Part shown: positions 10,949-23,336 of the stretch, one piece after another | Position numbering within the stretch: the stretch's first letter is position 1 | Layout: every line of letters starts with the position of its first letter | Source: Syncephalastrum monosporum B8922 | Taxonomy: Eukaryota > Mucoromycota > Mucoromycetes > Mucorales > Syncephalastraceae | NCBI GenBank assembly: GCA_000697355.1 | Contig: JNEN01001265.1 | Location: 1-64,000, forward strand | DNA: 64,000 bases | Reading direction: 5' to 3' | Position numbers and translations under genes: made by a program | The notes under the pieces: model-generated | The model's database searches: none | What the model was told of the DNA's origin: nothing | The model's input: the letters and a program-made list of their open reading frames with translations, nothing else

Positions 10949-13090
10949 ATGGCTCACGAAAAGCCAGAGCCCACGCAGGCAGACAATGTTGAAATCACAC
11001 ATGACGACGACATTTCTTCACGGTCCAGCACAGTTGCCATCTCTCGAAGGCGAATGTGGATCATTATGGCTTCGTAAGCAAACAAGGATAATATTTTTCT
11101 TCTCAATCTTATATCTTCTATTATATTAAATAGACTGTGCATGGTGTCATTTTTGGCAGCCTATGATAACATGACTATTAACAGCAATTTGCCACTTGTG
11201 GCCTCAGGTAGGTGTTCTCTGCCTCATGTTATCTTTAGCTGACAGCTTTGACTCACCCGGCAGAATTCAATGGCTTTGGGCTTTATAACTGGCCAAATAC
11301 GGTATGAATCAGGAACAGATTTACGTACGATGAGTTCAACTCAAATCACTCTGTCTCTCAAGGCGTTCTTGCTCACAGCGGCAACAGCTCAGCCACTGTA
11401 CGGGAAATACGTCCATATCCTCGGCCGCCGTATGTGTTTCCTCTTTGCTACGTCGAGTTATATCGTAGGTGCCGTCCTTTGCGGCGCGGCACAGTCTATG
11501 GTCATGCTAATTGTGGCCCGTGCATGGTCTGGTATTGGTGTCGGCGCATTCGACAGTTTGATGAAAATTGTGATCGCAGGTGAGATACGCATCTCCAGGC
11601 ACACACATACATATTCATATGACTTGACAGACCACATTCCTGTTCGTTTCATCGGCACCTATCAAGCTGTTCTTGGTGTCTGCTGGGGCCTTGGTTATCT
11701 CGTCGGTGCATTGCTTGGTATGTGTCGATATACGTACGCTTCCCATCTAAACAACAATTCTTGATCCTGTTCGCGTCTCAAGGTGGACTGGCAGCAGAAC
11801 AGCATGGCTGGCGTTCTGTTTTTTGGATTGGTGTATGTATTCACACATTCAAACTTCACGTCTGTTATCTCACTGAAAAATTCGTTATAGCTCGGAATGT
11901 AAGTCATTTAATGACGAGGCAAATGAGACCCGACATAGTCTGGTGCCTGATGCTTTTTTCTCTCGCCCAGCGGCGTGCTCTGTCTGGCACTTGTAATCTT
12001 TGCTATCAAGGATGACTGCCAGCCTCGGAAGCTGCTCGAAAACCCGGATTGGGTGGGTGTTCTCTCCTGGGTCGCGGCCATTGTCACTTTCACACTTAGC
12101 TTCTCATGGGCCGGCACAGCCTACGGTAACGAGCGAGAATGAAGCATATAAGCAATTTCTACTCACTTACATCCGTATAGCTTGGGATTCGCCTGTCATA
12201 ATTGCGCTTTTGTGCGTATCAGCAGCTCTCTTTGTATTTTTTGGTATCTGGGAGCGCCGTTTTGCACTGGAGCCCATCATTCCGCGTAACATCTTTGTGA
12301 ATCGCAGCAGTGTTCTGATCCTGGTATCCGGCTTTTTCTATGGTGGTACCTTCCAGTCGCTCATGACACGCGTTCCTCTCTATCTCTCTGTCTTGCGACG
12401 CGAGACCACCATGGCCTCCAATCTCGAACTTCTTTGCTTGGTCTTGTTCGCATGTATCGCTAACGTCTCCGTCGGCCTCATTATCGTCAAAACGGGCCAC
12501 TATCGGTGGGCGATTCGACTTGCCCTGGCCACCCTTGTTACTGCTTCCAGTCTCCTCGTCCTTCTGAAAACGGATTCCACACGGGGTCTGATTGTGGGTC
12601 TCATGATTGTGACAGGCGTGGCGTCAGGCGGCATGATCAACAGCGAAATTGTCACAGCACAGGCCTCGGTGGCGATCGAACAGTTGAGTCGATGATGTGT
12701 ATCCATCCGGGAGCACGTGAAAAAATACAGACACCGGGATAGCAGCTGACATGGTCTTTTACCTATAGTGTCCCATCCATCATTTCCCTTATGACACTGG
12801 CGGATCTGACGGGCGGTATCACAGGAATCACCATTTCTGGGACGGTTATGTCCAATCGTCTTTTGGATAACCTGAAGCAGATGGCTCTCGTAGGCGTGGA
12901 TGCAAGCCAGGTGCAGTCAAGCTCGGCCTATCTCTGGGGTCTAGCCGAGCCAGCACAGACGCAAGTGATGGAAGCCTACATGGATGCAGTTCACATGTCA
13001 TTCTGGACATCCACAGCATTTGTCGCGGTCGCTTTTATAGCGTCGCTGGGGCTCAAGGCATACACGATGCGGTTGCACGTGAAAGCATAA
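10949..13090 (+). CDS. MFS transporter, DHA2-type (14 TMS), drug/siderophore-like
   Basis: Plasma or vacuolar membrane exporter of the major facilitator superfamily. Ten exons join in frame to 525 residues. An acidic cytoplasmic N-terminus precedes the first span (LCMVSFLAAYDNMTINSNLP). Motif A-like YGKYVHILGRRMCFLF follows, then GVCWGLGYLVGALLGGLAAE and WRSVFWIG, typical of DHA2 and siderophore carriers. The C-terminal half has many further spans. One exon is only eight bases (11891-11898); it restores the continuous WIGLGIGVLCLALVIFAIKD. The intron at 12683-12768 uses a weak GTTGAG donor. The substrate cannot be read from sequence; azole/multidrug resistance and siderophore transport are both possible. 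The gene converges with PEX11, with 140 bases between stops. Confidence 0.88.
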
Positions 13091-13230
13091 GTCTGCACAA
13101 ATGTTTATGGAAAACAATACTTTAGAACATGGGTTGGAGGGGTAATACAAGGAAGAGCGGTTTACGCATAATAGCATATGAAAAAGGAGAGAAGGATAGG
13201 AATACAGGGGATAGACCACTTGTAATATAT

Positions 13231-14144
13231 CTAGGCGTTGACCTTCTTCCATTGAGAAGTGACGGCCAACCAGGATGTAGTCATACTATATGATGATGTG
13301 ATAAGTATTTTTTTCCTGTCGCACAAAACCCACAAGGGAAAATTTTTGATGACCTACCCCGCAAGACCGACGACACCTTCGTCGAAGTTAATCCAACCAA
13401 GGCCAGCGGTGGGGATGATCATGTCGACAAAATCAGAAAGGAACTGGCGGTGGATGGCATGCTTGTCCCTAGATTTACTATCGTATAAGTCCCAACTCTT
13501 CTCTTTTTCTTCTTGACCCTTCAGACAGAGATCAACACTTACTTGGCCAGGGCCTTCGCCTCCTTCTGGAGCTCTTCGGTGCTCTTTTCAGCGGCCTTGC
13601 GGCTCTTCTCGAGGAGTGCAGCACGGTGGCCGAGGCCACGGTATTTGTAGAGACCACCAAGGATCGACATGCTGAGGGCAATGAACCAGCACTTTTGACC
13701 AGCCTTCTGGATGTCCTTGATGTTGGCAATCTTATAGAAGTTGATAGCGTTCACCTAAAGCATAACGGGTCAGTCACGATGATCCTTTTAAAAAACAGTA
13801 TCACACTGTATACGTACAAGGACAGCAGCCTCAGTGCAGTAGTACACGAACATGAAGAGTTGCTTGAGAGCACCGGTGGCGCGCAAGACCTCGTCCTTGA
13901 TGCCCAAAGCCTTGATACCGTTGCTGGCAAACTCGACCTGTTTGAACAGACGGAAGAACTTACGAGCATTGCCAATGTGGCCCTTGAGCTCGGCCCAGCG
14001 CTGAATGACCTCCTTGGGGGCACCGCTACGGAGAAGGTAGAAGGCGTAGAAGCGCGAAAAGTACTGGACGAGACGGCAGAGCTTCTCACGGCCAGTAGTG
14101 GTGGCCATGAAGCGGTTGATGGCTTCCATATGAGCGATGGACAT
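13231..14144 (-). CDS. Peroxisomal membrane protein Pex11
   Basis: Pex11 elongates and helps divide peroxisomes by inserting an amphipathic helix into the membrane. Four exons (14144-13818, 13754-13543, 13468-13358, 13285-13231) give 234 residues, the normal length. The N-terminus shows the family block TGREKLCRLVQYFSRFYAFY. Later parts include LFKQVEFASNGIKALGI, FYKIANIKDIQKAGQKCWF and a second hydrophobic stretch (ALSMSILGGLYKYRGLG). The short last exon encodes a membrane-proximal tail (GMTTSWLAVTSQWKKVNA). The start codon at 14144 lies 660 bases from that of the lipid kinase on the other strand, so the two may share promoter elements. I see no further paralogue in this window. Confidence 0.92.
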
Positions 14145-14804
14145 CTTCAGTCAAAGGTAACAAAGAGAGATAAAAGTGCGTGGAGAAGAGAGAGAGTGAG
14201 GAAGAGGAGGGAAGAAAAGAAGTATGGCCCTCGAAAATATGAGTATATTTGGGCGGGTTTCTGCTCATCTCGGGGCGGACGTTGAAAATTACCCACAGAC
14301 ACCCATAACGAGCATATGATGACTGAAGGTATTACGGATCCCAATTACATCTCTTTTCCTTTCTCTTACCCCAAGACTTCTCATTTTTACAAACGCGCAC
14401 GTCCGGCAACTTTTTTTTTCATTTCTGTTTCCTTCTTGTGCTCCATGTGTTTCAATACGAGATCACAGCGGAAAACAACTGAAATTGCATTTACAGCCTT
14501 GGATGTTTGGCCTGTGAAACGATATGTTGACTGATGGATTGACAATAACGTAATACGGAATAGAGTTGTGCCAGCATGGAAGGCATTACCTCCGCAGATT
14601 TTTTCGGAAGACGATACCGGCCGTCCGTCAGTCTGTGAGTACAGTCATACAAACTAGAAGAGACAATCAGTCAAGTGAGCTGTTGCGCCACCCTGGGCTT
14701 GTTTTGCACAACAAAAAGAAGTACGAGATAAAGCCAGGTGGAGTGTCTGGGTTTGAAGCCATCTCTATCTTTTCTTTTTTCCCTGTTATTCCCACCGACA
14801 TACC
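14145..14804. other. Divergent promoter region PEX11 / lipid kinase
   Basis: No gene is supported. The stretch lies between two divergent start codons. It contains pyrimidine-rich runs directly before the kinase start (about 14767-14790) and GA-rich sequence after the PEX11 start (about 14161-14221, which is CT-rich on its own strand). Confidence 0.5.
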
Positions 14805-16211
14805 ATGAGTGTCAAGACACGCGACGGCCACCAGCTCTCTTTTGACGAGAAGACGTTGATTTCTGAATTAAATGGCGTGACGCAGCGATATGCGCTTGAG
14901 TATATCTATGGCGTCGAGACGACCGAGACGGAGTTGCAGATCCATTATTGTGAAGTGAAGCAACCAGAACCGACGCAAGACCAAAAGGACAAGAATATCG
15001 TCGACTTTCGCAACGCAGACCTCCCTCGATGGAGCCTTGCTACGCTCAAGTATGACGTGGACGATAAGGAGAACAGCAACGTATTTGTCAGCAAGCTGCG
15101 CGAACGAATCCACAAAGGCGATAACAGTACCACGAGGGTGTACGTCATGCTGAACCCTGCGGCAGGCGGCGGCAAGGCGCGCGAGCATTGGGAGAAGGCT
15201 GTCCGACCGATGCTGTATCAAGCGGGTTTCCAAGCGTCGAATGTGACAGTAAGCTTGACGGCTGCGAACGGCAAGACGCGGTTGTTGGCCGCACAGACGG
15301 GGGCAGCTATCCTGGATGTAGCGGCGCAGCAGCAATCACAGGGACAGGTGCTGGTGCTAGTGCTCGGAGGCGATGGAACGGTCCACGAAGTGGTGAATGG
15401 CTTATCTGATGCATGGGACAGGCGGCAACACCAGGCAGGAGAGTCCGTGCCAGTGTATCGGGTCGGCGTGATCCCCTCGGGGTCCGGCAACGCATTCTCG
15501 CTCAGTCTGGGCCTCGACAGCGTGGAGCAGGCGGCGCTCAGGGTGATTCAGGGGCGCACTCGAGAATTCCATCTTGCCCAGGTGCGGATCGGCCAGGGGC
15601 CTGACGATGCGATCGAATGGCAGACAACAGACGTGCCACGCGTCTTTGTTGTCATGAGCTGGGGTTTCCACTGCCAGATCGTGTCCAAGTCGCGGTTCCT
15701 GCAGCAGTGGCTGGGGATAGGCAACCAGCGGTTCAGCTGGGTCGCGCTGTGGCTTTTGACGTTTTTGACACAGTACAAAGGACAGCTTGTGTTGGAGCAG
15801 GCACGCCAATATAACCAGGAGACGCACGAGTTCGATATGAGGAAAGATCGACGGGTGCTATCGGACAAAGCATTCACGTATTTCGTGGTATGCAAGCAGC
15901 CGTCGCTCGAGCGCGGGTTCCCAATTGCACCGCATGCGTCTCCGTTCGACGGCGAGCTTGACGTAGTGCTGCTGCGCGAAGCAGACAAGCACCAACTGCA
16001 AGCGGCAATGGGCAAGGTGTTCCAAGCAGCTTCGCACGTGGATGACCCTAGAGTCGAGTACTACAAGACGCCGGAGCTATTGTTACGGGTTGCTGAACGG
16101 GCAGAGGTGTGTTTGGATGGAGAAATACACAATGTGCCAGCAGGCGGGGTCGTATCCGTCAAGATGATTGGTCCACCGCAAGGTGAACCTGCTTTCCAAA
16201 CGTTTGTGTAA
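14805..16211 (+). CDS. Sphingosine kinase-like lipid kinase (DAGK catalytic domain)
   Basis: ATP-dependent kinase of the diacylglycerol/sphingosine kinase fold, most like fungal long-chain-base kinases (yeast LCB4/LCB5), which make sphingosine- or phytosphingosine-1-phosphate. A single uninterrupted exon of 468 codons, which is unusual among its intron-rich neighbours. The three hallmark loops are present: VMLNPAAGGGKA (about residue 113), VLVLGGDGTVHEVVNG (about 183) and IPSGSGNAFSLSLGL (about 225), the last being the nucleotide and lipid site. The C-terminal beta domain ends with SPFDGELDVVLLREAD and EVCLDGE. The first 110 residues form a PH-like N-terminal region without clear motifs. Whether the substrate is sphingoid base, ceramide or diacylglycerol cannot be settled from sequence. 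Confidence 0.9.
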   Translation: MSVKTRDGHQLSFDEKTLISELNGVTQRYALEYIYGVETTETELQIHYCEVKQPEPTQDQKDKNIVDFRNADLPRWSLATLKYDVDDKENSNVFVSKLRERIHKGDNSTTRVYVMLNPAAGGGKAREHWEKAVRPMLYQAGFQASNVTVSLTAANGKTRLLAAQTGAAILDVAAQQQSQGQVLVLVLGGDGTVHEVVNGLSDAWDRRQHQAGESVPVYRVGVIPSGSGNAFSLSLGLDSVEQAALRVIQGRTREFHLAQVRIGQGPDDAIEWQTTDVPRVFVVMSWGFHCQIVSKSRFLQQWLGIGNQRFSWVALWLLTFLTQYKGQLVLEQARQYNQETHEFDMRKDRRVLSDKAFTYFVVCKQPSLERGFPIAPHASPFDGELDVVLLREADKHQLQAAMGKVFQAASHVDDPRVEYYKTPELLLRVAERAEVCLDGEIHNVPAGGVVSVKMIGPPQGEPAFQTFV

Positions 16212-16474
16212 TGACGACGGCCACGTTGCAAATTACTGTGCCAATTGGGTCCACTACTGCAAATGGTAACAGAAGCACGCTCATTATCCGCCAAAATAAT
16301 ATACGCACAAATTACCCCATTAGATGACAGCTTCTTTTCTTTTGCTCTCGTCGCTATCTCTCTCTCTTTTTTTTTCTTTCCTTTATTATTTTATTTATTT
16401 ATCTATTTATTCTTATTCCTTTTTATTCCCTTGTGTCTTTTGCTCTTTCCCCTCATTTCTCCTCCATTACCATA

Positions 16475-18972
16475 ATGTCGACGATCGAGACCGCGTCCTC
16501 TTCGTCCTCCTCATGGCACACCCACAATACAAATAGCAACAGCACTATTGTCGATAAACCGAGCATTTATCTCCCTGACCACCGCAACGACCATAATCAT
16601 AATGGCCATCAGCAGCGTGGCTCGCCTCCGACTCACAGCGATGAAAAGAGAAAGCGAATCCAGCTAACTCGTGCAAGCATGACAGCCAGGAAAGAGGTGC
16701 GTAACTTCGTGTGGAAAATAGGGACATTGCCAATATATTTTTTGTATCCTCATAGGCTCTGCTCCGGCTGCCTCAAACTCAATCACGCGAAATTTTCTCG
16801 GTGTCTGCATTGTCGGATCGGGCAAGAATTCCGTTCATTAAGCTCCCGTCCGCAACTCAGCAAGACGCTGCTCCTCACCTCGACGACCGTAAAGCTAACC
16901 GACTCGAGGAAGAAGAGACAGACGATTCTGACGTCGAAGATGTAGAAGAGCTCTTGCTTGAGCTTGCTCACGAGGTAATATCTATACAAGTGAACTCTAC
17001 AATAATAGAAAAAACATCAGCTCATCATGCATTGCCTTTCTTTGCCTGAATGTATGCATATCTTTAGCTTGACATCAACGACAAGGCTTATTCGCGCGTT
17101 TCCAAAGAGCACCCTGCAGCAACACCTTCTGCACTTACCCTGCACAAAGGAGTTTTCTCCTTCCCTCCTTCCGATTATTTTTCACCCGGCGCGCCTTTCC
17201 TAGGCACCACTGGCACCCTCTCCTCGGATGACGAAGCCAACAAGGCAACAGACTCGGCAGGTAAAAATAAATACAATAATGTTTTTTGATATCTTGATAG
17301 GCTAAAAAAAGAATCGCATGATGGCATACACGTTATATTAGGACCCGAGTCTGAACCACCGACCATCAGCGTGCGCATAGCCGGCGGCGATCTGATTCAG
17401 GACGTATTTCTCTCACCGATAGTCGAGCAGCAACGATCTCCGCTGAGTCGTAAAAACAGCAAAGTAGAAGAGATCATCCCTGCCGAAGAAGACCAACAGA
17501 CCAAACTCGACGTCCATTCACCTCCTTTTTCACTTCGTCCTCCGCCTCACCTTGCTCGCTCTCGGCGTACCTCTCGCACCATTCAACAGTCGCAGCAGCT
17601 TCAACAGCAACAGCAACAGCAACAGCAAACACCTGCTGCTGACCTTTCACCCGAAACGCACTCGCAAGCCAGCAGTCGTAATAGTTCTACGAGCGCGGTC
17701 AGTCCTCGTTTCATGGCCCTCCGTAAGCTCAGTCATTCCCTGACCCCTGGTGCGGATATGGTGCTCGACACTGCCACATCTCTTCATCAGCATCAGCATC
17801 AGCATCAGCATTATCCTCCTGAAACAGGCAACGTTACCCATGACGATCCTGAGCAGCAACAATTGCAGCAGCCCAAGAGGCAGACCGACTCGCTCGAGGA
17901 CCACCATCAGCAACTGCTCCAAAAAATTGAAGTCATGATTGAAGATCGCCTTTTGTCCAACGTTGCACAAATTGCCTGGCGGGCCAGCGAAAGCCAGCGT
18001 TCCTGGTGGGAAGAACAAAAGCGTGAGCTAGTGGATCTCGCTGGTTCCATTCTCAACAAGCTTGAGGGCACGACCCAGATAGCCACGCCAGCCACAGAAG
18101 CTGCTGGCAAGATCCCGCAGAAACCTGACCCCGAGTTGGAGCGTCTGCGCCGACAGCATATCGACCTTGAGAATGAAGTCAGCACTTATCGCATGAAGCA
18201 GATTGGCCTGCAGCGCCAGCTATTTGAACTCGATATCATAAAGGCACATAATGCTGAGCTTGAGTCCCAACAAGACGAGATTCGCAAGCGCAACACTGAG
18301 CTTGAGCATGCTAATGAGCAACACGCCAAGCGGATCCAGGAGCTCGAGCAACAGGTAGCCAAGAGTAGTAAGGATGGCACCGACTGGGCTGACGCTGTGG
18401 CAGCGGATGAGCGCTACAAAGAGCTCGAGGCACGCTACCGTACGCAAAAAGAGGAAAGCGAACGCCGTATGGCCGAGCTCGAAAAGGAGAACCGTCGTCT
18501 GAAGCAGATCGAAAACGTCAATCAGCTCCAGCTTGACTACCTGCAGCAGGAGCTCGACGGCCGCCAACAGCAACAGCAGCAACAGCAAAACAAAAAGACC
18601 CGCAAGGCCAACAAGCGCGCGACCATGATGGCGAGTCTGCCACCGAAGCAATCGCAGCAGCAACAGCAGCATCTTCAGGTCCAGCCACCGCGTCGCCCTT
18701 CCTCCGCCATGGCACTATCCCGCCGCGAAAGCCATCGTCAGAGCTATTTTATGAACGAGGAGGGTCACCTGACGTTTACGACCGAAGTGGATGGCCGTTT
18801 GTCACAATACACGGTCAAGATGCCCATGCTGCCTCGCCCCACCTCTACTCCACCTCAGCAACGCACCAACATGACGACCAGTAGCAACAGCAGCAAGCTG
18901 AACCCGAATGCTGTTCCCTGGGGAGTGGGTCAATCCTTGTCTTATTCGTGCTCGCCCCCCTCTACTTTATAA
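16475..18972 (+). CDS. Large coiled-coil, Gln-rich protein of unknown function
   Basis: Four exons (16475-16696, 16756-16974, 17068-17260, 17342-18972) give about 754 residues. The ATG at 16475 is preferred; the frame is open a little further upstream but has no earlier ATG. The first 250 residues are disordered, with Ser, His and Asn runs, a basic patch (EKRKRIQLTR) and an acidic stretch (EEEETDDSDVEDVEELL). There are poly-Gln tracts near 17600-17630 and a HQHQHQ repeat. About 200 residues of strong heptad-type coiled coil follow (about 18130-18560), with many ELE/ELEQ units. A second Gln-rich, basic tail follows. I do not recognise a catalytic or DNA-binding domain. A scaffold or cytoskeletal adaptor is possible but is only inferred from composition. 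Confidence 0.8.
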
Positions 18973-20328
18973 TCTAATCTTTCTCCCCTTTTCTGGCTTT
19001 TCATCTATTCACTTCTTTATACCCACCACTTTTTACACTCACTTAATCCATCATACTATAGCCACTCCCAAGTTGTTGTGGCTTCTAATATGTACAAACA
19101 CATTTGCACACACACACACACTCAGACAATTTTAATAGACTCAATTTAATTACCTTTTTTTATGTGTCAAGTTCATGGGTAGCATGCTTCGACATCCTTG
19201 CATTTATAGAGTGGAGTAATAATTCACAGCAGCGAATGTCTGTTGAGATAAAATATTAGTATATAGGGAAAACGTGCTAATTATTACTGGCAGATCGAGA
19301 TACGTGAGCGCAAGCCCGATCGACAAATTATTCGTTTCCCCCGCATCCAATACGAAGGGATGCTCACAATGAAAGTGCGTATGATGTAGCACCCGCACTG
19401 TGTCGTGGTGACATTGTGCGGGCATGTGCGCACATAATGCAGTCTAAAGATCATTCCTGGATATCTCACATTGTTCCTCTGGAATATTTGCAACTTGTGC
19501 TCGGTTTCTATTTTGCTTGTATGTGCGAGTATATCATTATATGACGTGATAATCACTAATTCTCACTTATTAGAAGAGCTACTTTATATAGCTTCCTACC
19601 TGGATTGCACCTTAGAATGTAGTAATAAAAGCGCCTTAATCACCAGTGAATATGCCTTGTCTTTCTTGGATGAACACAAACTGCTGTCACATTTGATAAA
19701 GCTTTTTGCATGATCCTTGCATGGATCGCTCGGGGTAACTAAAGATAAAAAAAAGGAAAAGATAAGAAAAGTAGTCGCCTATCTGCCAATAGTCAGGAGC
19801 AGCCACTTTCTTTCCGTTCCCGTTTTATGGTTCGGCTTTGATTTTCTTCCTGAAGAGTGTAACTTTACGACAGCTCCGGAAACACGGACGGCCTCCGCTT
19901 CGTGCAGTTTGGGAATCGACCAATCAGTGTGCCGGGGAAAAGGTCCATAAGGCCGCGCGCAGCGCTCTTAGCCTATCTGCGAAAAAAATTATTCGGTTGT
20001 CTGCCTCGCCCTTACCTTGAACAGCCCATCAATCAAACCACATGAGACACCGTTGATAATTGATTTTCATCTTTATAACGGTATTTTATGATTTCTTTCT
20101 TGGTGTGAACGATATGATACAAGGAGAACTAGAAAAAACATGGGTATCCTGAAAGGAAAATAGTTTCGCCGTAATCTTCCCGCCACCGTAAAATTCCTCC
20201 AAAAGGCAATATGTTACAGGGCGGAACCGAAGCACCTTTTTGCAAACTCCCTTATTTTAACCAATCCGTCTTCCTGTGCATTTAATCGATTTCCTCTCTC
20301 TTTCCCTTCTCTCTGTCAGGTGAAGCGA
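18973..20328. other. Intergenic region, no supported gene
   Basis: About 1.35 kb. A CA repeat lies near 19106-19122 in the presumed 3' end of the coiled-coil gene. The last 50 bases before the next gene are CT-rich. Open frames here are short and have no recognisable content. Confidence 0.5.
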
Positions 20329-22347
20329 ATGTCGACGAAGGCGAAAGAAGACATGAAAGATAGTCTGCATGGAACGGATCGCAAATCTGCCCTGCGAAAC
20401 CAAGAGCCTATAGATATTATGCAAGAAATGGGCGGTATAGATCCAGAAAGAGCTATGACGAAGCTGGAAACGACCCAGACGACGGGCACGAATGAGCCAT
20501 ACTCTATATTTTCAAAACGGCACCGATATGCGATCGGTGTTCTAGGCTCCATGACAGGTCTGCTGTCGCCCTTGACCGCTAATATCTATCTACCCGCCCT
20601 GATCGCCATTCAGAAGGTACATCTAATCTTTGAAATTGAAGCACAAATATCTGATCTGAGCTATATGAAAGGATTTGAATACCACCTCAGAACTCGTCAA
20701 TATTAGTGTTACTGTCTACATGGTGTTCCAAGGTCTGTCGCCTGCTTTCTGGGGATCAGTCACTGATCTGTGGGGTCGTCGACCGGTTTACCTCACGACG
20801 CTTCTTGTCTACATTGGTGCGTGCATCGGTTTGGCCCTCATCAAAAATTACCCCGGTCTACTGGTTTTGCGTATGTTACAAGCAGCAGGCAGTTCTTCAG
20901 TAATTGCAATTGGTAAGCCAACTTTTCAATTCCTGGTTGAGGATTCGAATATCCATCAGGGGTGGCACAGCCACATGAGGCCATTTTGCTTCACATGCGT
21001 ACTGACAAACATGAAATCAAAGGTGCCGGAATCGTCGGTGATATCACTACCCCGGAAGAGTATGTGTCAAGACACCTCCTTCATAAACGACTCACCGTTT
21101 CCTTGATCCCTTTAGACGCGGTAGTTTCTACGGAGTCTACAGCGCGGGACAGTTACTTGGCCCTGTATTGGGTCCCGTGATCGGCGGTGCAGTGACAGGG
21201 ACATTGGGGTGGCAGTAAGTTCTCAAGCCATTGCTATACCAGATAATGCCGCGCTTATATCCTTCTTCTCCATTAGCTGGATTTTTTGGGTCCTTACTAT
21301 TCTCGCAAGTACTTTGTACTTATGCCTCTTTTTCTTTCTGCCCGAAACGTTGCGAACGCTTGTGGGTAACGGATCAGGCTACGCCAACCCTACGCCGTGG
21401 CAATACGTTCAACGACAGATTGCCAAGCGACGAGGCGAGCCGCTCCCTCCGGCAGCGGATCCAGGTCGCTTCAAACGCATGCCCAACCTTCTGGCTTCCT
21501 TCATCTACTTGACACATCCGGACATTTTTTTCTTGCTCATGTTCAATGCCTTTCAATACGCCATGTTTTACTGCGTTTTGACCTCTACGCCCGATCTCTT
21601 CACGTCCATGTACGGCTTGAGCGAGATGCAAATTGGCGTCTGCTATCTTGCATTGAGCTTTGGCTGTGTCCTCGGCTCAGTGGGCAATGGACGTGTCTTG
21701 GATTACAGTTTTTCACGTGTAGTTCGCAAAACAGGTATTCAAGCCAAACGCGGACGACTCCCTCCCGAGTTTCCTATATTCAAGGCACGGCTACGAATCG
21801 TGTGGGTGCCCAGTGTGTTGATGATCTGCGCCATGATCGCTTATGGATGGGCGCTCAATTACAATGCCCCTTTGGCTGTGGCGCTTGTCCTTCAGTTCTT
21901 CTGTAAGTATGCTTGCTCGAAATTTGGGACAGGAAAGAGCTAATTTGGTTGTGATCATTGAAGGCGGTCTGTGCACGACAGCGGTCTCTGGCACCACCCA
22001 GACGCTTATGGTGGATCTGTTTCCCGGCAAGGGTGCTTCAATCACTGGTTCAGCTAATTTTACTCGCTGTTTGTTGGGGTACTATAACATATTATGCAAT
22101 ATACGCGCGGCTCATTAATCCTACTTAACGTAGTGCCCTCGGTACTGTGGCTATCCAGCCGGGCATTGAACGCATCGGCGTGGGTTGGATGTTCACGGCC
22201 ATTTCGTTGGTCTTGGTCGCTACCTTCTCATTCATTCCTATCTTGCTCAAGTGTGGTCCAAAATGGCGACAGAGGCGGGAGGAGAAGAATCTGGAGAGAC
22301 AGCGGAAGAAGCAACGGGAAAGGGCTGGTTCTAAACCACAAGAGTAA
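20329..22347 (+). CDS. MFS transporter, DHA1-type (12 TMS) drug:H+ antiporter-like
   Basis: Membrane antiporter of the DHA1 group (Tpo/Qdr/Flr type), which exports drugs, polyamines or organic acids. Seven exons (20329-20616, 20672-20912, 21023-21059, 21116-21214, 21277-21902, 21964-22078, 22134-22347) give 539 residues. An acidic N-terminal tail precedes LGSMTGLLSPLTANIYLPAL (span 1). Motif A-like GSVTDLWGRRPVYL follows. The antiporter motif C region reads QLLGPVLGPVIGGAVTGTLG across two exons. The loop LPETLRTLVGNG and a basic central loop (QRQIAKRRGEPLPP) are typical. The C-terminus is a charged helix (RREEKNLERQRKKQRERAG). Several introns hold in-frame stops, so single long frames cover only parts. 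The substrate is unknown. Confidence 0.9.
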
Positions 22348-22469
22348 GAGAAGAAGAGCAAAAGCGCTTGGTTGTGAGGAAACCAGGCCTTGTATTGCTC
22401 ACATTTACCTTTTTTTATTACTCGATAATTTTAAGGCGGTGAACACCGTCTGACATATATACTATCTAT

Positions 22470-22860
22470 CTACTTCTACTCCCTATTAAAAAATGTTGAA
22501 GACTTTACTCCGAAAATTCATAGGAAAAATAGCTGTAAGTGCTTTTCCTGGCATACAAGTTGCATGTATCGGTATCTACATACTGTATACGGTATGTATA
22601 TCTGCATATACGTAGAGGAAAGTTTTGCGACATGATTTTCATTCGATGGTCCTATCGGCGACTGAGTACGAAGCTCTGGCAAAGAGATCTGGCGCCTTAG
22701 CCCCAGGTAGCAGAGCCTTCGATTCGGGCAGGAGAGACCCGAATAACAAGTGCAAGCTGTGATGACCTATAGCTGCAGGCTAGGGGACTCAGCCACAAAA
22801 GGACATAGCTTGGAGGTTACGAATGACCGCAGCGAAGCGATCGCGAAGCTGGCCGCCTTA
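22470..22860 (+). repeat. Dispersed repeat, copy 2 (plus orientation)
   Basis: Plus-strand counterpart of the element at 583-1000 (minus). Shared landmarks in the same order: TTCTACTC, an A-run with TGTTGAAGACTT, AGGAAAAATAG, the 23-base identical block at 22569-22591, TAGAGGAAAG, ATGATTTTCAT, CTATCGGC, GTGCAAGCTGTGATG and AAGCGAAGCGA-like sequence at the far end. The copies differ by many substitutions and a few indels, so they are old. Nearby, ATTCGGG-CAGGAGAGA-CCCGAAT can fold as a 7 bp hairpin (about 22714-22736). No coding capacity is conserved. Confidence 0.8.
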
Positions 22861-23164
22861 TGGAACTATATCATACACCGGTGGCCGATACGAATTTTTT
22901 TATATGTTCCACGTGATATGAAACCATAATGCCTGACTTATGCACTGCTCTACCAAAGGCATACGTGGCTATCATTAGCTGACGTATATTGTATGACTAT
23001 ATGCTATCATCTCAAACGATGAGTCGGCTGCAATGATTCTTCTTATCCTTTCATCTTGCGCGTGTCGTTCAACGAGATATAGAGAGGACTGATAAGAACC
23101 TAGATATCTGACACGTCTTCCGCGGAACACATATGGCATCAATACCCTTTTCATAAGGATTCTG

Positions 23165-23336
23165 TTCCCCATCGGTAAATGTGAACCGCGTGATGGAAAA
23201 ACTGGCCAATGGATTCTTTGAAACGCGAAAAGGCGGTTAACGTCTATTCCTGTCAGGGACCATATATGTACACTCTTTTTCCCTTTGGTAAAACGTGAAT
23301 TGCGGTTAGTTTGGTTAGCCAATGGAACTTATGAAA
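23165..23336 (+). repeat. Diverged direct repeat, two 60-base units 113 bases apart
   Basis: Unit 1 (23165-23224) and unit 2 (23278-23336) share the order TTCCC, GGTAAA, GTGAA, CGG/CGC, TTGGTTAGCCAATGG-like (CTGGCCAATGG in unit 1) and TGAAAC. A CATATATG-like motif precedes each. Similarity is partial, so this is an old local duplication. Its function is unknown. Confidence 0.5.
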
